DNA of 45,936 nt, from the NCBI RefSeq assembly GCF_009674805.1, contig NZ_WKKI01000031.1, positions 1 to 45,936 on the forward strand, written 5' to 3'. The stretch's first letter is position 1. Every line of letters starts with the position of its first letter. Source of the DNA: Metabacillus lacus. Its GTDB lineage: Bacteria > Bacillota > Bacilli > Bacillales > Bacillaceae. A model generated the notes under the pieces. It was not told the origin of the DNA. It searched no databases and worked only from the letters and a program-made list of their open reading frames with translations. This document shows, piece after piece, positions 1-8,400 of the stretch. Both the position numbers and the translations under genes were made by a program.

Positions 1-79
1 TTTCTTGTACTTTTTTGTTAAATCCACAAAAATTATGCTTAACAGGTGATAAATAAGGTTACTTTTTCAGTGGTCTCTA

Positions 80-107
80 CCCGTCCCCGTGTCCCCGTCC
101 CCGTGTC
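80..107. repeat. 14-bp GC-rich tandem duplication
   Basis: Two exact head-to-tail copies of CCCGTCCCCGTGTC (80-93 and 94-107), followed by a partial third unit, stand out in AT-rich DNA. On the minus strand this reads as a GGGACACGGGGACGG-type run, which resembles GC-rich REP-like intergenic sequences common in Bacillaceae (recollection only). It begins 3 bp past the stop of the minus-strand zinc-ribbon ORF. Confidence 0.7.
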
Positions 108-110
108 CCA

Positions 111-251
111 CTAAAAGTAGTTTTTCACTATTTCTTCCGTAGTATGGCATCTTTTGCATTGGTATTCAATTTCCGTTGTATCTTCCTTCGCTAGGTGCAG
201 GGTTTCCTTTTCACAGTTGCTGCAGTACTTTGTGAGTTCCTTTTGGAGCAT
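111..251 (-). CDS. small zinc-ribbon protein (46 aa), hypothetical
   Basis: This 46-codon ORF starts at ATG 251 and ends in TAG at 111-113. The predicted protein has two CxxC pairs, C10-S-N-C13 and C32-K-R-C35, about 18 residues apart. That is the layout of a minimal zinc ribbon (rubredoxin-like knuckle). The rest is charged and lysine/glutamate rich, with no membrane segment. A modest SD-like GGTGAT lies about 5 nt upstream of the ATG. An in-frame stop directly upstream excludes a longer form. It follows ligD on the same strand with only 64 bp between, so it may be the last gene of the ku-ligD transcript. Function unknown; the cysteine pattern argues for a real protein rather than chance. 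Confidence 0.6.
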   Translation of the reverse strand: MLQKELTKYCSNCEKETLHLAKEDTTEIEYQCKRCHTTEEIVKNYF

Positions 252-315
252 GATGGATCACCACATTTCCTTTTTAGTTTTGTTTAGCCGCCTTTGAGAT
301 TTTTAAACATTTGCA

Positions 316-2172
316 TTAGCTAGCAGCGCTTTTTTTTTTTGGTTTACTCTTTTCAATAAGAGACAGCAGTTCCCTTATTACACTGTCCTGGGGCGTTTGA
401 AAGTAATCTTTGAAAGGACAGCCCCTTACAGCATTTCTTTTCAGCACTGCGTTCATTGTGTAATCTTCAACAGTAAGGCTGCTGTTGACGTCTTCCCAGA
501 AAAGGGGTGCTGCTGTGAAAGGTTTTTCCTTTCCTCTAAGAGAGTAAGGGCAGATAATCGTTTTTCCTTCAGCGTGCTGTATATAATCTATATAAAGGCG
601 GTCGCCCCTGTTTTTTTTCAGCCGTTCTACAGTAAAATCATTTGGGTGCTTCGCGACTAGAAATTCTGCAATAAATTCAGTGAAAAGTCTGGTCTGGTCA
701 TAGCTCAAGCTGTCGGGTGTAAGGGGAATGTGGACCTGAAGCCCTTTGTTACCCGAAAGCTTGGGATATGACTTTATATTGAACTGATCGAAAATGGTCT
801 TCATTTCCAGCGCTGCCTTTACAGCCAGCTGAAAGTGCTCCCTGGATGGCGGATCGAGATCAAAGACAATTTCAACAGGATTCCTCGTTCTAGCAGTTTG
901 AAAAGGAATGTGAAATTCAATTGCCAGCTGATTGCCGAGCCAGACCAGCGTTGATAGATCATTGCAGATGATATACGAAATACCTTCGTAAAGAGAAGCT
1001 GATATATAGTCAGGCGCATAATCAGGTATGTTTTTCTGATAAAAGGCTTCCCCTAAGGTTCCATGCGGAAAGCGGATAACAGTTAAATGCCGGTCCTTAA
1101 GAAAGGGAAGCATAGCTGGAGCAATTTGCATAAGGTAGGCAATGAATGCTTCTTTTGTAACAGTTGGATTCTGCCAAAGAGGCTTATCTGGATGAGTAAA
1201 TTGTATATTTTTATGAATAGGAGCCATGTCAATTTGAAGCTGTTCCCATGTACATTCCTCCCAATTTTTCTGAAATTGAAAAGAAAGGAAGGAAGGTTCA
1301 CGGAGCTGGCCTTTGTATAATTGCAGGAACTGCAGCTCAACACATATGGCAGGGCTGATGGAGTAGAAACCTTTGCCTTCGGTGACAGCATGCTCTTTTA
1401 CAATGCTGACTAATGCATGTCTCTCCTCAGGAGATATACCGTGAGAAAAGCTGCCTACTCCCATTACTGCTCCATCTTTCAGTACACTTGCATGAAAATA
1501 GTTATTTTGCTGGTCATAGCCAGTCAGGAAGAATGTAGATTTGCAGTAATTTTTAACTTTCAGCCATCCTTTTGTTCTTATGCCGGCATCCCAGGTGCTT
1601 CCGAGATGTTTTGCCACAATACCTTCACCACTGTGATCGTACACAGGCTGCCATGCCTCTTCCAATGTCTTATGATAAGGAACAAATTGAAGAAGCTTGC
1701 TGGAGGCAGGTAATGGTTCCATTTTAAGATTTGCCCCTTTAAAAAGCTCTTTCAGCTTACGTTTTCTATCAGCAAAGGGAATGGAAGTTTGTGTAATTCC
1801 GTTGATTTCTAATAAATCGAATGCCAGAAAAGCGCAGGGATGCTGCTGAGCTTCTTCTTGGATTTTTGACGGTGTTTTCATTCTGCCTCTTACTTGAACA
1901 GCTTCAAAATCAGTTGAGACGGGAGAAGTGAGAAATACGATCTCCCCATCGAGTGTAAAAGGCGTGTAGGGCAGAAGCTCTGACAACTGTTCCTCAATGA
2001 AAGAGACAACTTCAGGAAAAGAAGAATTAAGCTCTTTTTGATTTCTGCTTTCAAGGAGGATGTTTGAGTTACTCACGTGAAGCATGGCCCTAAAACCATC
2101 ATATTTTACTTCATATACCCAGTTTTCTCCTGCAGGGGCTTCAGCGGCAAGAGTAGGAAGCATAGGCTTCAA
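316..2172 (-). CDS. ligD: ATP-dependent DNA ligase D (ligase-polymerase)
   Basis: Two-domain end-joining ligase of the Bacillus type (618 aa). The N-terminal part is the ATP-dependent ligase: motif I EVKYDGFR contains the nucleophile K23, and GEGIVAKHLG matches motif IV. The C-terminal part is the archaeo-eukaryotic primase-like polymerase domain, with the catalytic FDLDPP motif. No phosphoesterase domain is present, as in B. subtilis YkoU. The start is a TTG at 2170-2172 with a strong GGAGG 7 nt upstream; the internal ATG (codon 4) is too far from that SD. It lies 30 bp downstream of ku on the same strand, so the two are surely co-transcribed. Together they repair double-strand breaks; in B. 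subtilis this system acts in spores and germinating cells (family knowledge). Confidence 0.95.
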   Translation of the reverse strand: MKPMLPTLAAEAPAGENWVYEVKYDGFRAMLHVSNSNILLESRNQKELNSSFPEVVSFIEEQLSELLPYTPFTLDGEIVFLTSPVSTDFEAVQVRGRMKTPSKIQEEAQQHPCAFLAFDLLEINGITQTSIPFADRKRKLKELFKGANLKMEPLPASSKLLQFVPYHKTLEEAWQPVYDHSGEGIVAKHLGSTWDAGIRTKGWLKVKNYCKSTFFLTGYDQQNNYFHASVLKDGAVMGVGSFSHGISPEERHALVSIVKEHAVTEGKGFYSISPAICVELQFLQLYKGQLREPSFLSFQFQKNWEECTWEQLQIDMAPIHKNIQFTHPDKPLWQNPTVTKEAFIAYLMQIAPAMLPFLKDRHLTVIRFPHGTLGEAFYQKNIPDYAPDYISASLYEGISYIICNDLSTLVWLGNQLAIEFHIPFQTARTRNPVEIVFDLDPPSREHFQLAVKAALEMKTIFDQFNIKSYPKLSGNKGLQVHIPLTPDSLSYDQTRLFTEFIAEFLVAKHPNDFTVERLKKNRGDRLYIDYIQHAEGKTIICPYSLRGKEKPFTAAPLFWEDVNSSLTVEDYTMNAVLKRNAVRGCPFKDYFQTPQDSVIRELLSLIEKSKPKKKSAAS

Positions 2173-2202
2173 TGAACATCCTCCTTTCTAATCCATAAGG
2201 CA

Positions 2203-3081
2203 TTAAGCTTTTTTGCGTGCTGTTTTTGTTTTTTTGCCTTCCTGCCTGCCTTCAGGAACAGGGTTTTCCGCTGCCGGGGCAGGAGCTGCTGCAGGCGGAG
2301 CCGCTGAACCTGTTTTTGTTCTTTCTATGCTTGCTTGCAGCGCGCTCATTAGGTCAACAACATTTTGGCGAGGAGCTTCCGCAGGAGTATGACCTTCATT
2401 GTGTTCAACTTTATTTTGAATAAGAGTTTGAAGTGCCAGACGATAATCATCCCTGTACTTTTCAGGATGAAACTCTGTTGTCAGCTGGTCTATCAGCATG
2501 ATCGCTGTTTCCAGTTCTTTATCCTGTAATTCCACATGTCCAGGTACACTTGGTACATCCCCGGCACTTCGGACTTCGTCAGGATAGTGAATGGTTTCCA
2601 TCACAAGACAATTTTCAAATACACGAACAATGGCCATTTGCTGCTTGGAGCGTATCGTGATTTCGGCGATACCGATTTTCCCTGATGTATTCAGAGCTTC
2701 TCTTAACAGTGCATAAGCTTTACCGCCATTTTCACCCGGCCCTAGAAAATAAGAGCGGTTAAAATAGATGGGATCGATGTCTTCCAGCTTGACAAAGTCA
2801 ATAATATCGACTGTTTTGTCTTCGTGCTCTTCTTTTATTTCTTTTAACTCTTCGTCCGTCAGAACGACAAACTTGCCTTTTACATACTCATAGCCTTTTA
2901 CTATATCTTCATTTTTTATTTCTTCCTCACAGTGCGGGCATTTTTTTTCGTACTGAATAGGTGTGCTGCAGCGTTTATGAAGACTGCGGAGCTTGATGTC
3001 CTTGTCTTCAGTTGCAGCAAAAAGCTTAATAGGAATGTTGACAAGACCGAAGCTGATGGATCCTTTCCACATTGTATGCAT
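2203..3081 (-). CDS. ku: Non-homologous end-joining protein Ku
   Basis: Prokaryotic Ku (292 aa), the homodimeric ring that binds DNA ends and recruits LigD. The N-terminus MHTMWKGSISFGLVNIPIKL is diagnostic. The core beta-barrel is followed by a Pro/Ala-rich linker and a short Lys-rich tail (KKTKTARKKA), the variable C-terminal extension that contacts DNA in this family. The open frame continues upstream to 3342, but that extension overlaps the divergent aldehyde dehydrogenase start and is hydrophobic nonsense. ATG 3081 (or ATG 3072, three codons in) after an AAGAAGG-type SD is therefore chosen. First gene of the ku-ligD pair. Confidence 0.95.
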   Translation of the reverse strand: MHTMWKGSISFGLVNIPIKLFAATEDKDIKLRSLHKRCSTPIQYEKKCPHCEEEIKNEDIVKGYEYVKGKFVVLTDEELKEIKEEHEDKTVDIIDFVKLEDIDPIYFNRSYFLGPGENGGKAYALLREALNTSGKIGIAEITIRSKQQMAIVRVFENCLVMETIHYPDEVRSAGDVPSVPGHVELQDKELETAIMLIDQLTTEFHPEKYRDDYRLALQTLIQNKVEHNEGHTPAEAPRQNVVDLMSALQASIERTKTGSAAPPAAAPAPAAENPVPEGRQEGKKTKTARKKA

Positions 3082-3187
3082 GGTATTTACCTGCCTTCTT
3101 TTTTTATTATTCTCAGCAAAAACGGCAGTAACATGACTAACAAAATTTTCATGTTTTCGCTCAATTGTAAAAGGTATATCATATTGT

Positions 3188-3216
3188 TTGTACTTCGGAA
3201 GCAGCAGCGTTATAGT
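3188..3216 (+). promoter_or_regulatory. Predicted sigma-A promoter of the aldehyde dehydrogenase gene
   Basis: TTGTAC (3188-3193), a 17-bp spacer, then TATAGT (3211-3216). Transcription would begin near 3223, 25 bp before the ATG. The site lies in the 166-bp divergent region shared with ku. Confidence 0.5.
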
Positions 3217-3247
3217 AAGGTTACAATAAGGCAAAGGCGGGATAAAT

Positions 3248-4804
3248 ATGACGGACAGGAAAACCATATCAGCCATAAATCCGGCAACAGGACAGATTAT
3301 CAGGGAAATAGAAGAGACGCAATTGGAGCGAATACCCGGCATTTATGAGGACTCCAGAGCAGCTTTCAAAAGTTGGAGTGCTTTAACGGTAAAAGAAAGA
3401 CTTCGTTATTTTAAAAAACTACGCCATTTAATGGCAGAAAAAATAGATGCGATTACAGAAATTATCAGCAGTGATACGGGAAAAGTAAGGATGGAAGCTG
3501 CGGTTGCAGATGTTATGCCGGTTTTGGATGCTATCTTACACATGGAAAAGCATGCTGAAAAAATTCTGGGCCGTCAGAAGATGTCTACGCCAATTCTGTT
3601 TTTTGGAAAAAAAAGCTATGTAGAATACATGGCCAGAGGATCAGTACTTGTTATCTCTCCATGGAATTATCCTCTGCAGCTCGCTATGGTTCCAATGCTG
3701 AGTGCACTTGCAGGAGGAAACACTGTTGTTTTGAAACCCTCTGAAGTCACACCGCTCGTAGGTCAGCTGGTAGAAGCGCTATTTAAAGAAGCAGGTTTTC
3801 CGGAGCATGTTGTTCAGGTAGCTCATGGAGGAAAAGAAGTGGGGGCGGAATTAACAAAACACAGGCCTGATTATATTTTCTTCACAGGCTCCGTCAGAAC
3901 AGGCAAAATCATTCAGGAAATTGCAGCAAAGGATTTAATTCCAACAACTCTCGAACTCGGCGGCAAAGATCCAATGATAGTGTTCTCAGATGCTAATATT
4001 GATAGAGCAGTCAAGGGAGCAGTATGGGGCTCTTTTACAAACAGCGGACAGGTGTGCATGAGCGCGGAAAGGCTCTATGTACAACGGCCGATTTTTGAAC
4101 GCTTTGTTGCTAAAATGAGAGATGAAGTAAGAATGCTGAGTCAGGGGAGCGGCATGAATCACGATATCGGGTCTATGACGTATCCTGAACAAATTACTGT
4201 TGTCCGTGAGCAGGTCCTGGATGCTCTTGAAAAAGGGGCTAAGCTGGTGACAGGTGAACACCCTGACAAGTGGGATACAGAAAAAGGTCTATTTATCGAA
4301 CCAATCATCCTGACAGAAGTGACTGATGATATGAAAATTGTCCATGAGGAGAGCTTTGGGCCAATCATTCCTGTCATTCCTTTTGATACAGAAGAAGAAG
4401 CGGTGGAGCTGGCAAACGGAACCATTTACGGATTGAATGCAAGTGTTTTCAGCAGGGATATAGCCAAAGCAGAAAGAGTTGTCTCAAAGCTTGTGACCGG
4501 AAATGCTGTAGTAAATGATGTAATGGTGAGTGTCGTTAACCATGGGCTTCCCTTTGGAGGAGCAAAGCAAAGCGGGCTGGGCAGCTACCATGGCGATGGC
4601 GGACTTCGCATGTTCTGCCAGGAAAAAGCCGTCATGACAGATTCTGGGAAGAAAGATACTGAAATTCAATGGTATCCATACAAAGGCAAATATCAGCAGT
4701 TCAGCAGCCTGTTTCAGCAAATGTTCGGCAAGCAAAAAAACCTGGCTGAAAGTGCGAAGGTATACAGAGAACTTGCCAGGCTTTCCAAAGAGGACAGCAA
4801 GTAA
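3248..4804 (+). CDS. Aldehyde dehydrogenase family protein
   Basis: NAD(P)-dependent aldehyde dehydrogenase (518 aa) that oxidises an aldehyde to the carboxylate. The family landmarks are all visible: PWNYPLQL substrate/cofactor segment, FTGSVRTGK nucleotide-binding turn, general-base E236 in LELGGKDP, catalytic C270 in SGQVCMS, and EESFGPI near 370. The C-terminus has an extension of about 50 residues rich in Gln, Lys and aromatics past the usual oligomerisation strand. Members with such an extension act on long or hydrophobic aldehydes in some lineages, but the substrate cannot be read here. It has its own promoter and is divergent from ku. The ATG follows a GGCGGGA ribosome binding site. 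From memory it is not part of the B. subtilis ykoV neighbourhood. Confidence 0.9.
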   Translation: MTDRKTISAINPATGQIIREIEETQLERIPGIYEDSRAAFKSWSALTVKERLRYFKKLRHLMAEKIDAITEIISSDTGKVRMEAAVADVMPVLDAILHMEKHAEKILGRQKMSTPILFFGKKSYVEYMARGSVLVISPWNYPLQLAMVPMLSALAGGNTVVLKPSEVTPLVGQLVEALFKEAGFPEHVVQVAHGGKEVGAELTKHRPDYIFFTGSVRTGKIIQEIAAKDLIPTTLELGGKDPMIVFSDANIDRAVKGAVWGSFTNSGQVCMSAERLYVQRPIFERFVAKMRDEVRMLSQGSGMNHDIGSMTYPEQITVVREQVLDALEKGAKLVTGEHPDKWDTEKGLFIEPIILTEVTDDMKIVHEESFGPIIPVIPFDTEEEAVELANGTIYGLNASVFSRDIAKAERVVSKLVTGNAVVNDVMVSVVNHGLPFGGAKQSGLGSYHGDGGLRMFCQEKAVMTDSGKKDTEIQWYPYKGKYQQFSSLFQQMFGKQKNLAESAKVYRELARLSKEDSK

Positions 4805-4811
4805 AAAATAG

Positions 4812-4840
4812 TTGACACCCTTCCTTGAAATGGATAAAAT
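4812..4840 (+). promoter_or_regulatory. Sigma-A promoter of the TerC riboswitch transcript
   Basis: TTGACA (4812-4817), 17-bp spacer, TAAAAT (4835-4840). This near-consensus promoter starts 8 bp after the aldehyde dehydrogenase stop and would initiate near 4847, about 22 nt before the first conserved riboswitch helix. Confidence 0.8.
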
Positions 4841-4865
4841 GAGTATATAAATTTGATATGCTTTC

Positions 4866-4997
4866 TTTCAAAGGGGAGTAGCGTTCGAGTTACATACTCG
4901 AAAACAAAGTCGTCATTTCGTGAATTCATTCACCGGCTTTGTTGGCGGTTCACACTGTCTAGCAAGACCTTTGCCTGTTGCGGCAAAGGTCTTTTTA
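4866..4997 (+). promoter_or_regulatory. yybP-ykoY riboswitch (Mn2+) with intrinsic terminator
   Basis: The leader holds the family's conserved AAAGGGGAGTAGC segment (4870-4882) and the closing GCAAGACCTTTG segment (4962-4973). CAAAGG (4869-4874) is complementary to CCTTTG (4968-4973), forming helix P1. The same CCTTTG is the 5' arm of an 11-bp terminator hairpin (4965-4975 with 4982-4992, then a T-run to 4997). P1 and the terminator are therefore mutually exclusive, which fits an ON switch: ligand-stabilised P1 prevents termination. The family senses Mn2+ (established knowledge), matching the exporter gene downstream. Confidence 0.9.
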
Positions 4998-5055
4998 TAT
5001 TGTCTGATCTTCTCCGTAACAGGTACAAGAGTGCAAATATCTAGGAGGAGAAAAT

Positions 5056-5856
5056 ATGGAAGTTGGTTTATTGTTGGAATACGGCTGGGTGCTGCTGGTC
5101 CTGATTGCTCTTGAAGGGATATTGGCAGCAGACAACGCACTTGTTATGGCGGTTATGGTAAAACACCTGCCGGATGAACAGCGTAAAAAAGCATTGTTTT
5201 ACGGACTTGCCGGTGCATTTGTATTAAGATTCGGATCATTATTTTTAATATCATTTTTAGTAGACGTATGGCAGGTTCAGGCAATAGGTGCAATTTATTT
5301 ACTTTTTATCTGTTTTAATCACATCTTTAAGAAGTTTGTTTTTAACAGGGACAGCCATGAAAATGCTAAAAAGAAAAAAGAATCCGGTTTCTGGGGAACA
5401 GTGTTAAAGGTAGAACTGGCTGATATGGCTTTTGCAGTAGATTCTATACTGGCAGCTGTAGCTTTAGCTATGACACTGCCGGCTACAAACCTTCCTTCTA
5501 TTGGAGGAATGGACGGTGGACAGTTTCTTGTTATTCTGGCAGGAGGAATTATCGGTCTTGTGATCATGAGATTTGCTGCAACGTTATTTGTAGGTGTGCT
5601 TAAAAAGCGCCCCAGCCTTGAAACCGCAGCATTCCTGATTGTCGGCTGGGTGGGTGTGAAGCTTGCGCTGTATACGCTTGCTCACCCCGATATTGGCTAT
5701 ATGTCCAAACACTTCCTTGAGTCTGCTCCTTGGAAAATATCCTTCTGGCTTGTACTGGCTGGCATTGCAGTGGGAGGATGGTTTCTTTCTAAAGAAGAGC
5801 CTGATTTGGAAGCAACAGAGGCCGAAGAAATCCTGAAAGAAGTAGAAGGTAAATAA
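5056..5856 (+). CDS. TerC family membrane protein, probable Mn2+ exporter (YkoY-like)
   Basis: TerC-family integral membrane protein (266 aa) with about seven hydrophobic segments. The conserved acidic residues sit within helices: LEGILAADNALV (helix 1) and ADMAFAVDSILA (middle). In B. subtilis the paralogues YceF and YkoY are linked to manganese export and metalation of exoenzymes (family knowledge). The position behind a yybP-ykoY riboswitch and next to sigI favours the YkoY orthologue. The ATG follows an AGGAGGAG site. A strong terminator at 5866-5906 makes this a single-gene transcript. Confidence 0.9.
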   Translation: MEVGLLLEYGWVLLVLIALEGILAADNALVMAVMVKHLPDEQRKKALFYGLAGAFVLRFGSLFLISFLVDVWQVQAIGAIYLLFICFNHIFKKFVFNRDSHENAKKKKESGFWGTVLKVELADMAFAVDSILAAVALAMTLPATNLPSIGGMDGGQFLVILAGGIIGLVIMRFAATLFVGVLKKRPSLETAAFLIVGWVGVKLALYTLAHPDIGYMSKHFLESAPWKISFWLVLAGIAVGGWFLSKEEPDLEATEAEEILKEVEGK

Positions 5857-5865
5857 AAATAGTTC

Positions 5866-5906
5866 AAAAAGACCATTAGTTTTGTACCTGATGGTCTTTT
5901 TATTTT
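5866..5906 (+). terminator. Intrinsic terminator after the TerC gene
   Basis: AAAAAGACCAT (5866-5876) pairs with ATGGTCTTTTT (5891-5901) and runs into a T-rich tract. Confidence 0.9.
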
Positions 5907-6372
5907 CCCTTTTTTTCTATATAATGTTACAAGTGCGTTACATATTGTTTACAGCTCTTGTATCCTTATGTTGCTAAAGAAGTGTTTATTTTGATTTTAT
6001 AATTAAGTTATAATAGGACACCCTTAATTTTTTTAGTGTTAACGTAGTTTGTAGCGAGGAGGCAATTTGTTACAAAGGAGGATTGTTGTCTATTAATTGA
6101 ATGCCGGATGATTCTGTATAAAAGAACTATATTAGGAGAATAGTCTTGGTTAATTGTATCTATAAAATAAATGAAAAATGAGCACCCATGCAGCCAACAT
6201 GGTATGCCCTGTGTAAAATCATACATTCCTTATTATAACATAAGCAGGTAATCAGTATACGAAGTTATCACTTTCTGAGTATTTATAACTATATACTGGT
6301 TGCAAATTTCTACCTTTGCGATTCCCAGACAAATTAGCTATGATTAACAAAGTGATAATGGGAGAAACTGAG
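5907..6372. other. Long AT-rich intergenic leader upstream of sigI
   Basis: About 465 bp without a convincing gene. TATAAT-like hexamers occur at 5998-6003 and 6009-6014, but neither has a good -35 at 16-18 bp. I could not identify a sigma-I type promoter (C-rich -35 with a CGWA -10) with acceptable spacing. A long leader before sigI suggests more than one promoter. Confidence 0.4.
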
Positions 6373-7128
6373 GTGAAAACGGTGCCTAGCCTGCTTTTTA
6401 AATTGGGAAAAAAGAAGCAAACCCTTGAACAGACAGTGATGAAAATTCATGAGGGTGACACTCTGCTTCAAAATTCATTAATAGAACAATATAAACCTTT
6501 CGTGGCTAAAACTGTTTCATCAGTGTGCAAGAGATATATAGATGAGCGAGACGATGAATTCAGTATAGGTCTGATAGCATTCAATGAAGCTATAGAGAAG
6601 TATTCACCTGATAAAGGGAACTCTCTTCTTGCCTTCGCTGAATTAATTATAAAACGTAAAGTGATAGATTATATCAGAAAAGAAGCAAGAAATGCCCACA
6701 CGGTGAATATAGATGTGCCTGAGCAAGAAGAAGGAGAATCCTCACAAAGTAAAATTGAGGCTGATCTTTCTGTCACGGAATATCAAAAGCTGATACAAGC
6801 TGAACAAAGACGTGAAGAAATTCTTCATTTTACTAATGTATTAACAGAATTTGATCTATCATTCTCTGAGTTAATGGAGCAATCGCCGAAGCATAGAGAT
6901 GCGAGGCAAAACGCTATAGAAGTTGCAAAGGTATTAACAGAGCATCCTGAGTTAAAGAAACTGCTGTTTCAAAAAAAACAAATACCTGTAAAGCAGCTGG
7001 AGAAAATGGTTTCTGTCAGCCGAAAAACCATAGAAAGAAACCGAAAATACATCATTGCCATGGCGATTATTATGACCGGTGACTATCTCTACCTGCAAGA
7101 TTACATCAAAGGGGTGCTGAATGAATGA
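6373..7128 (+). CDS. sigI: RNA polymerase sigma-I factor
   Basis: Alternative sigma factor (251 aa) of the SigI family, controlling heat and cell-envelope stress genes. The region-2-like segment DDEFSIGLIAFNEAIEKYSP..GNSLLAFAELIIKRKVIDYIRKEAR and the C-terminal helix-turn-helix around KQLEKMVSVSRKTIERNRKYI closely match memory of B. subtilis SigI. The frame is open from TTG 6316. GTG 6373 is preferred because GGGAG lies 8 nt upstream and it gives the family's N-terminus (VKTVPSLLFKLGKKKQ) and usual length. It overlaps rsgI by 4 nt (ATGA), so sigma and anti-sigma are translationally coupled. Confidence 0.95.
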   Translation: MKTVPSLLFKLGKKKQTLEQTVMKIHEGDTLLQNSLIEQYKPFVAKTVSSVCKRYIDERDDEFSIGLIAFNEAIEKYSPDKGNSLLAFAELIIKRKVIDYIRKEARNAHTVNIDVPEQEEGESSQSKIEADLSVTEYQKLIQAEQRREEILHFTNVLTEFDLSFSELMEQSPKHRDARQNAIEVAKVLTEHPELKKLLFQKKQIPVKQLEKMVSVSRKTIERNRKYIIAMAIIMTGDYLYLQDYIKGVLNE

Positions 7129-8399
7129 ATAAAGGGGTTGTTGTTGAGTTAAAGGGCCAAGAAGCTACAATGCTCACCCCTGACGGACAATTTCTGAAAG
7201 CCAGGCTTGACCGTGCTTCTCAGATTGGAGAAGAAATTACTTTTTTTCCTATCCAGGAACCAGAAAACAGCGCTTCAAAAAGAAATTTTTTACTTTACAT
7301 ACGGCCTCTTAGAACAGGCCTCGTGACAGCTGTTGCAGCTCTTCTGCTCTTTTTCATTATTTCACCATTTTTAAATTCAGATGAAGTTTCAGCTTACTTG
7401 ACCCTTGATATTAATCCCAGTTTTGAACTGGCTCTGGACTCTAATCTCGAGGTTGTGGACATTCAGCCTTTAAATAATGATGGTGAAAAACTTTTGGGGA
7501 TTATTCCGGACTGGAAAAAGAAAACGTTTCACGAAGTGGTCACTACAATTATCGAAAAATCTGAAAGCAGCGGCTACCTGCGGAAAAATCAGGATGTGCT
7601 GCTAACAACCGTTTTGAGTGAAGACAGTTCCGGGGCAGTACGGGACTTGATGAAAAAGCAGTTAACAGGGCTGAAAGCTGCCATAAAAGAGAAGGATGTT
7701 GACCTTGAAGAACTTCAGGCAGACATGAAGGTAAGGGATCAGGCTCAGGAAAAAGGGATGAGTACCGGGAAATTTCTGAAGCTTCAAAAACCTCAAACTA
7801 AGCCAGAAAAAAGCTCTTTAAAGAATTCTCACGTGCCTGCTGATAGTCAGGAAAAGGAGCCGCCGCTGCTGCCTAAAAGAACTGAAACAGTAAAAACTGC
7901 TGTTCAAGTTCCCAAAGAACAACAGAATACGAAACAAAAATTAAACAATGAAACCATTCCGAAGCTTGAAAAAACAAAGGAAAGGCTTCAAGAGAAGAAA
8001 AATGACTCAAGCAATAAGCCTGCTTCTGCACCTGCAGCACCTGCAGCAAAGCCCGCACATTCAAATAATCAGAATGGAGGGGCGAATGCTCCTAAAGGAG
8101 AGCAGGCTGAACCTAAAAATGTTCCTCCAAAGGGCGAAAAAAAAAATAACCCTCCAGGTTTAGCAAAAAAAGAAGAGCAGAAAAACAAAAAAGAAGAGCA
8201 TAAAAATAAAAAAGAAGAACATAAGGTGCAAAAAGAAGAAAAGAAAGATCAAAAAGGGAATCAAAAAGCTCAAAAAGAAGAAAAAAGAGCACATAAACAA
8301 GAAGAGAAAGCAAGCAAAAAAGAAGAAAACCATGGTAAAAAGGAAAATAAGGGAAAATCAGATCAAAAAGAGGACAAAAAACATAGTAAAAAAGAATAG
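7125..8399 (+). CDS. rsgI: Anti-sigma-I factor RsgI
   Basis: Single-pass membrane anti-sigma factor (424 aa). Residues 1-60 form the cytoplasmic sigma-I-binding domain, a hydrophobic helix spans about 64-83, and the extracytoplasmic part follows. It carries LDINPSFEL, the conserved Asn-Pro segment of RsgI proteins (N97-P98), reported in the family as a site of self-cleavage. Beyond about residue 215 the protein is low complexity: a Pro/Ala linker, then a Lys/Glu tail from about residue 345 built of imperfect heptads of the form KEExKxx. RsgI proteins have very variable C-terminal domains; here the tail is highly charged with no recognisable carbohydrate-binding module. Confidence 0.93.
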   Translation: MNKGVVVELKGQEATMLTPDGQFLKARLDRASQIGEEITFFPIQEPENSASKRNFLLYIRPLRTGLVTAVAALLLFFIISPFLNSDEVSAYLTLDINPSFELALDSNLEVVDIQPLNNDGEKLLGIIPDWKKKTFHEVVTTIIEKSESSGYLRKNQDVLLTTVLSEDSSGAVRDLMKKQLTGLKAAIKEKDVDLEELQADMKVRDQAQEKGMSTGKFLKLQKPQTKPEKSSLKNSHVPADSQEKEPPLLPKRTETVKTAVQVPKEQQNTKQKLNNETIPKLEKTKERLQEKKNDSSNKPASAPAAPAAKPAHSNNQNGGANAPKGEQAEPKNVPPKGEKKNNPPGLAKKEEQKNKKEEHKNKKEEHKVQKEEKKDQKGNQKAQKEEKRAHKQEEKASKKEENHGKKENKGKSDQKEDKKHSKKE

Positions 8400-8400
8400 C

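Noticed and set aside
3082-3247. Sigma-G promoter for ku on the minus strand
   Set aside because: A CATGTTA-like -10 exists, but no acceptable -35 at the required distance.
3082-3342. Upstream extension of the ku reading frame (87 codons)
   Set aside because: It overlaps the divergent aldehyde dehydrogenase start, does not resemble Ku, and a proper Ku N-terminus with an SD begins at 3081.
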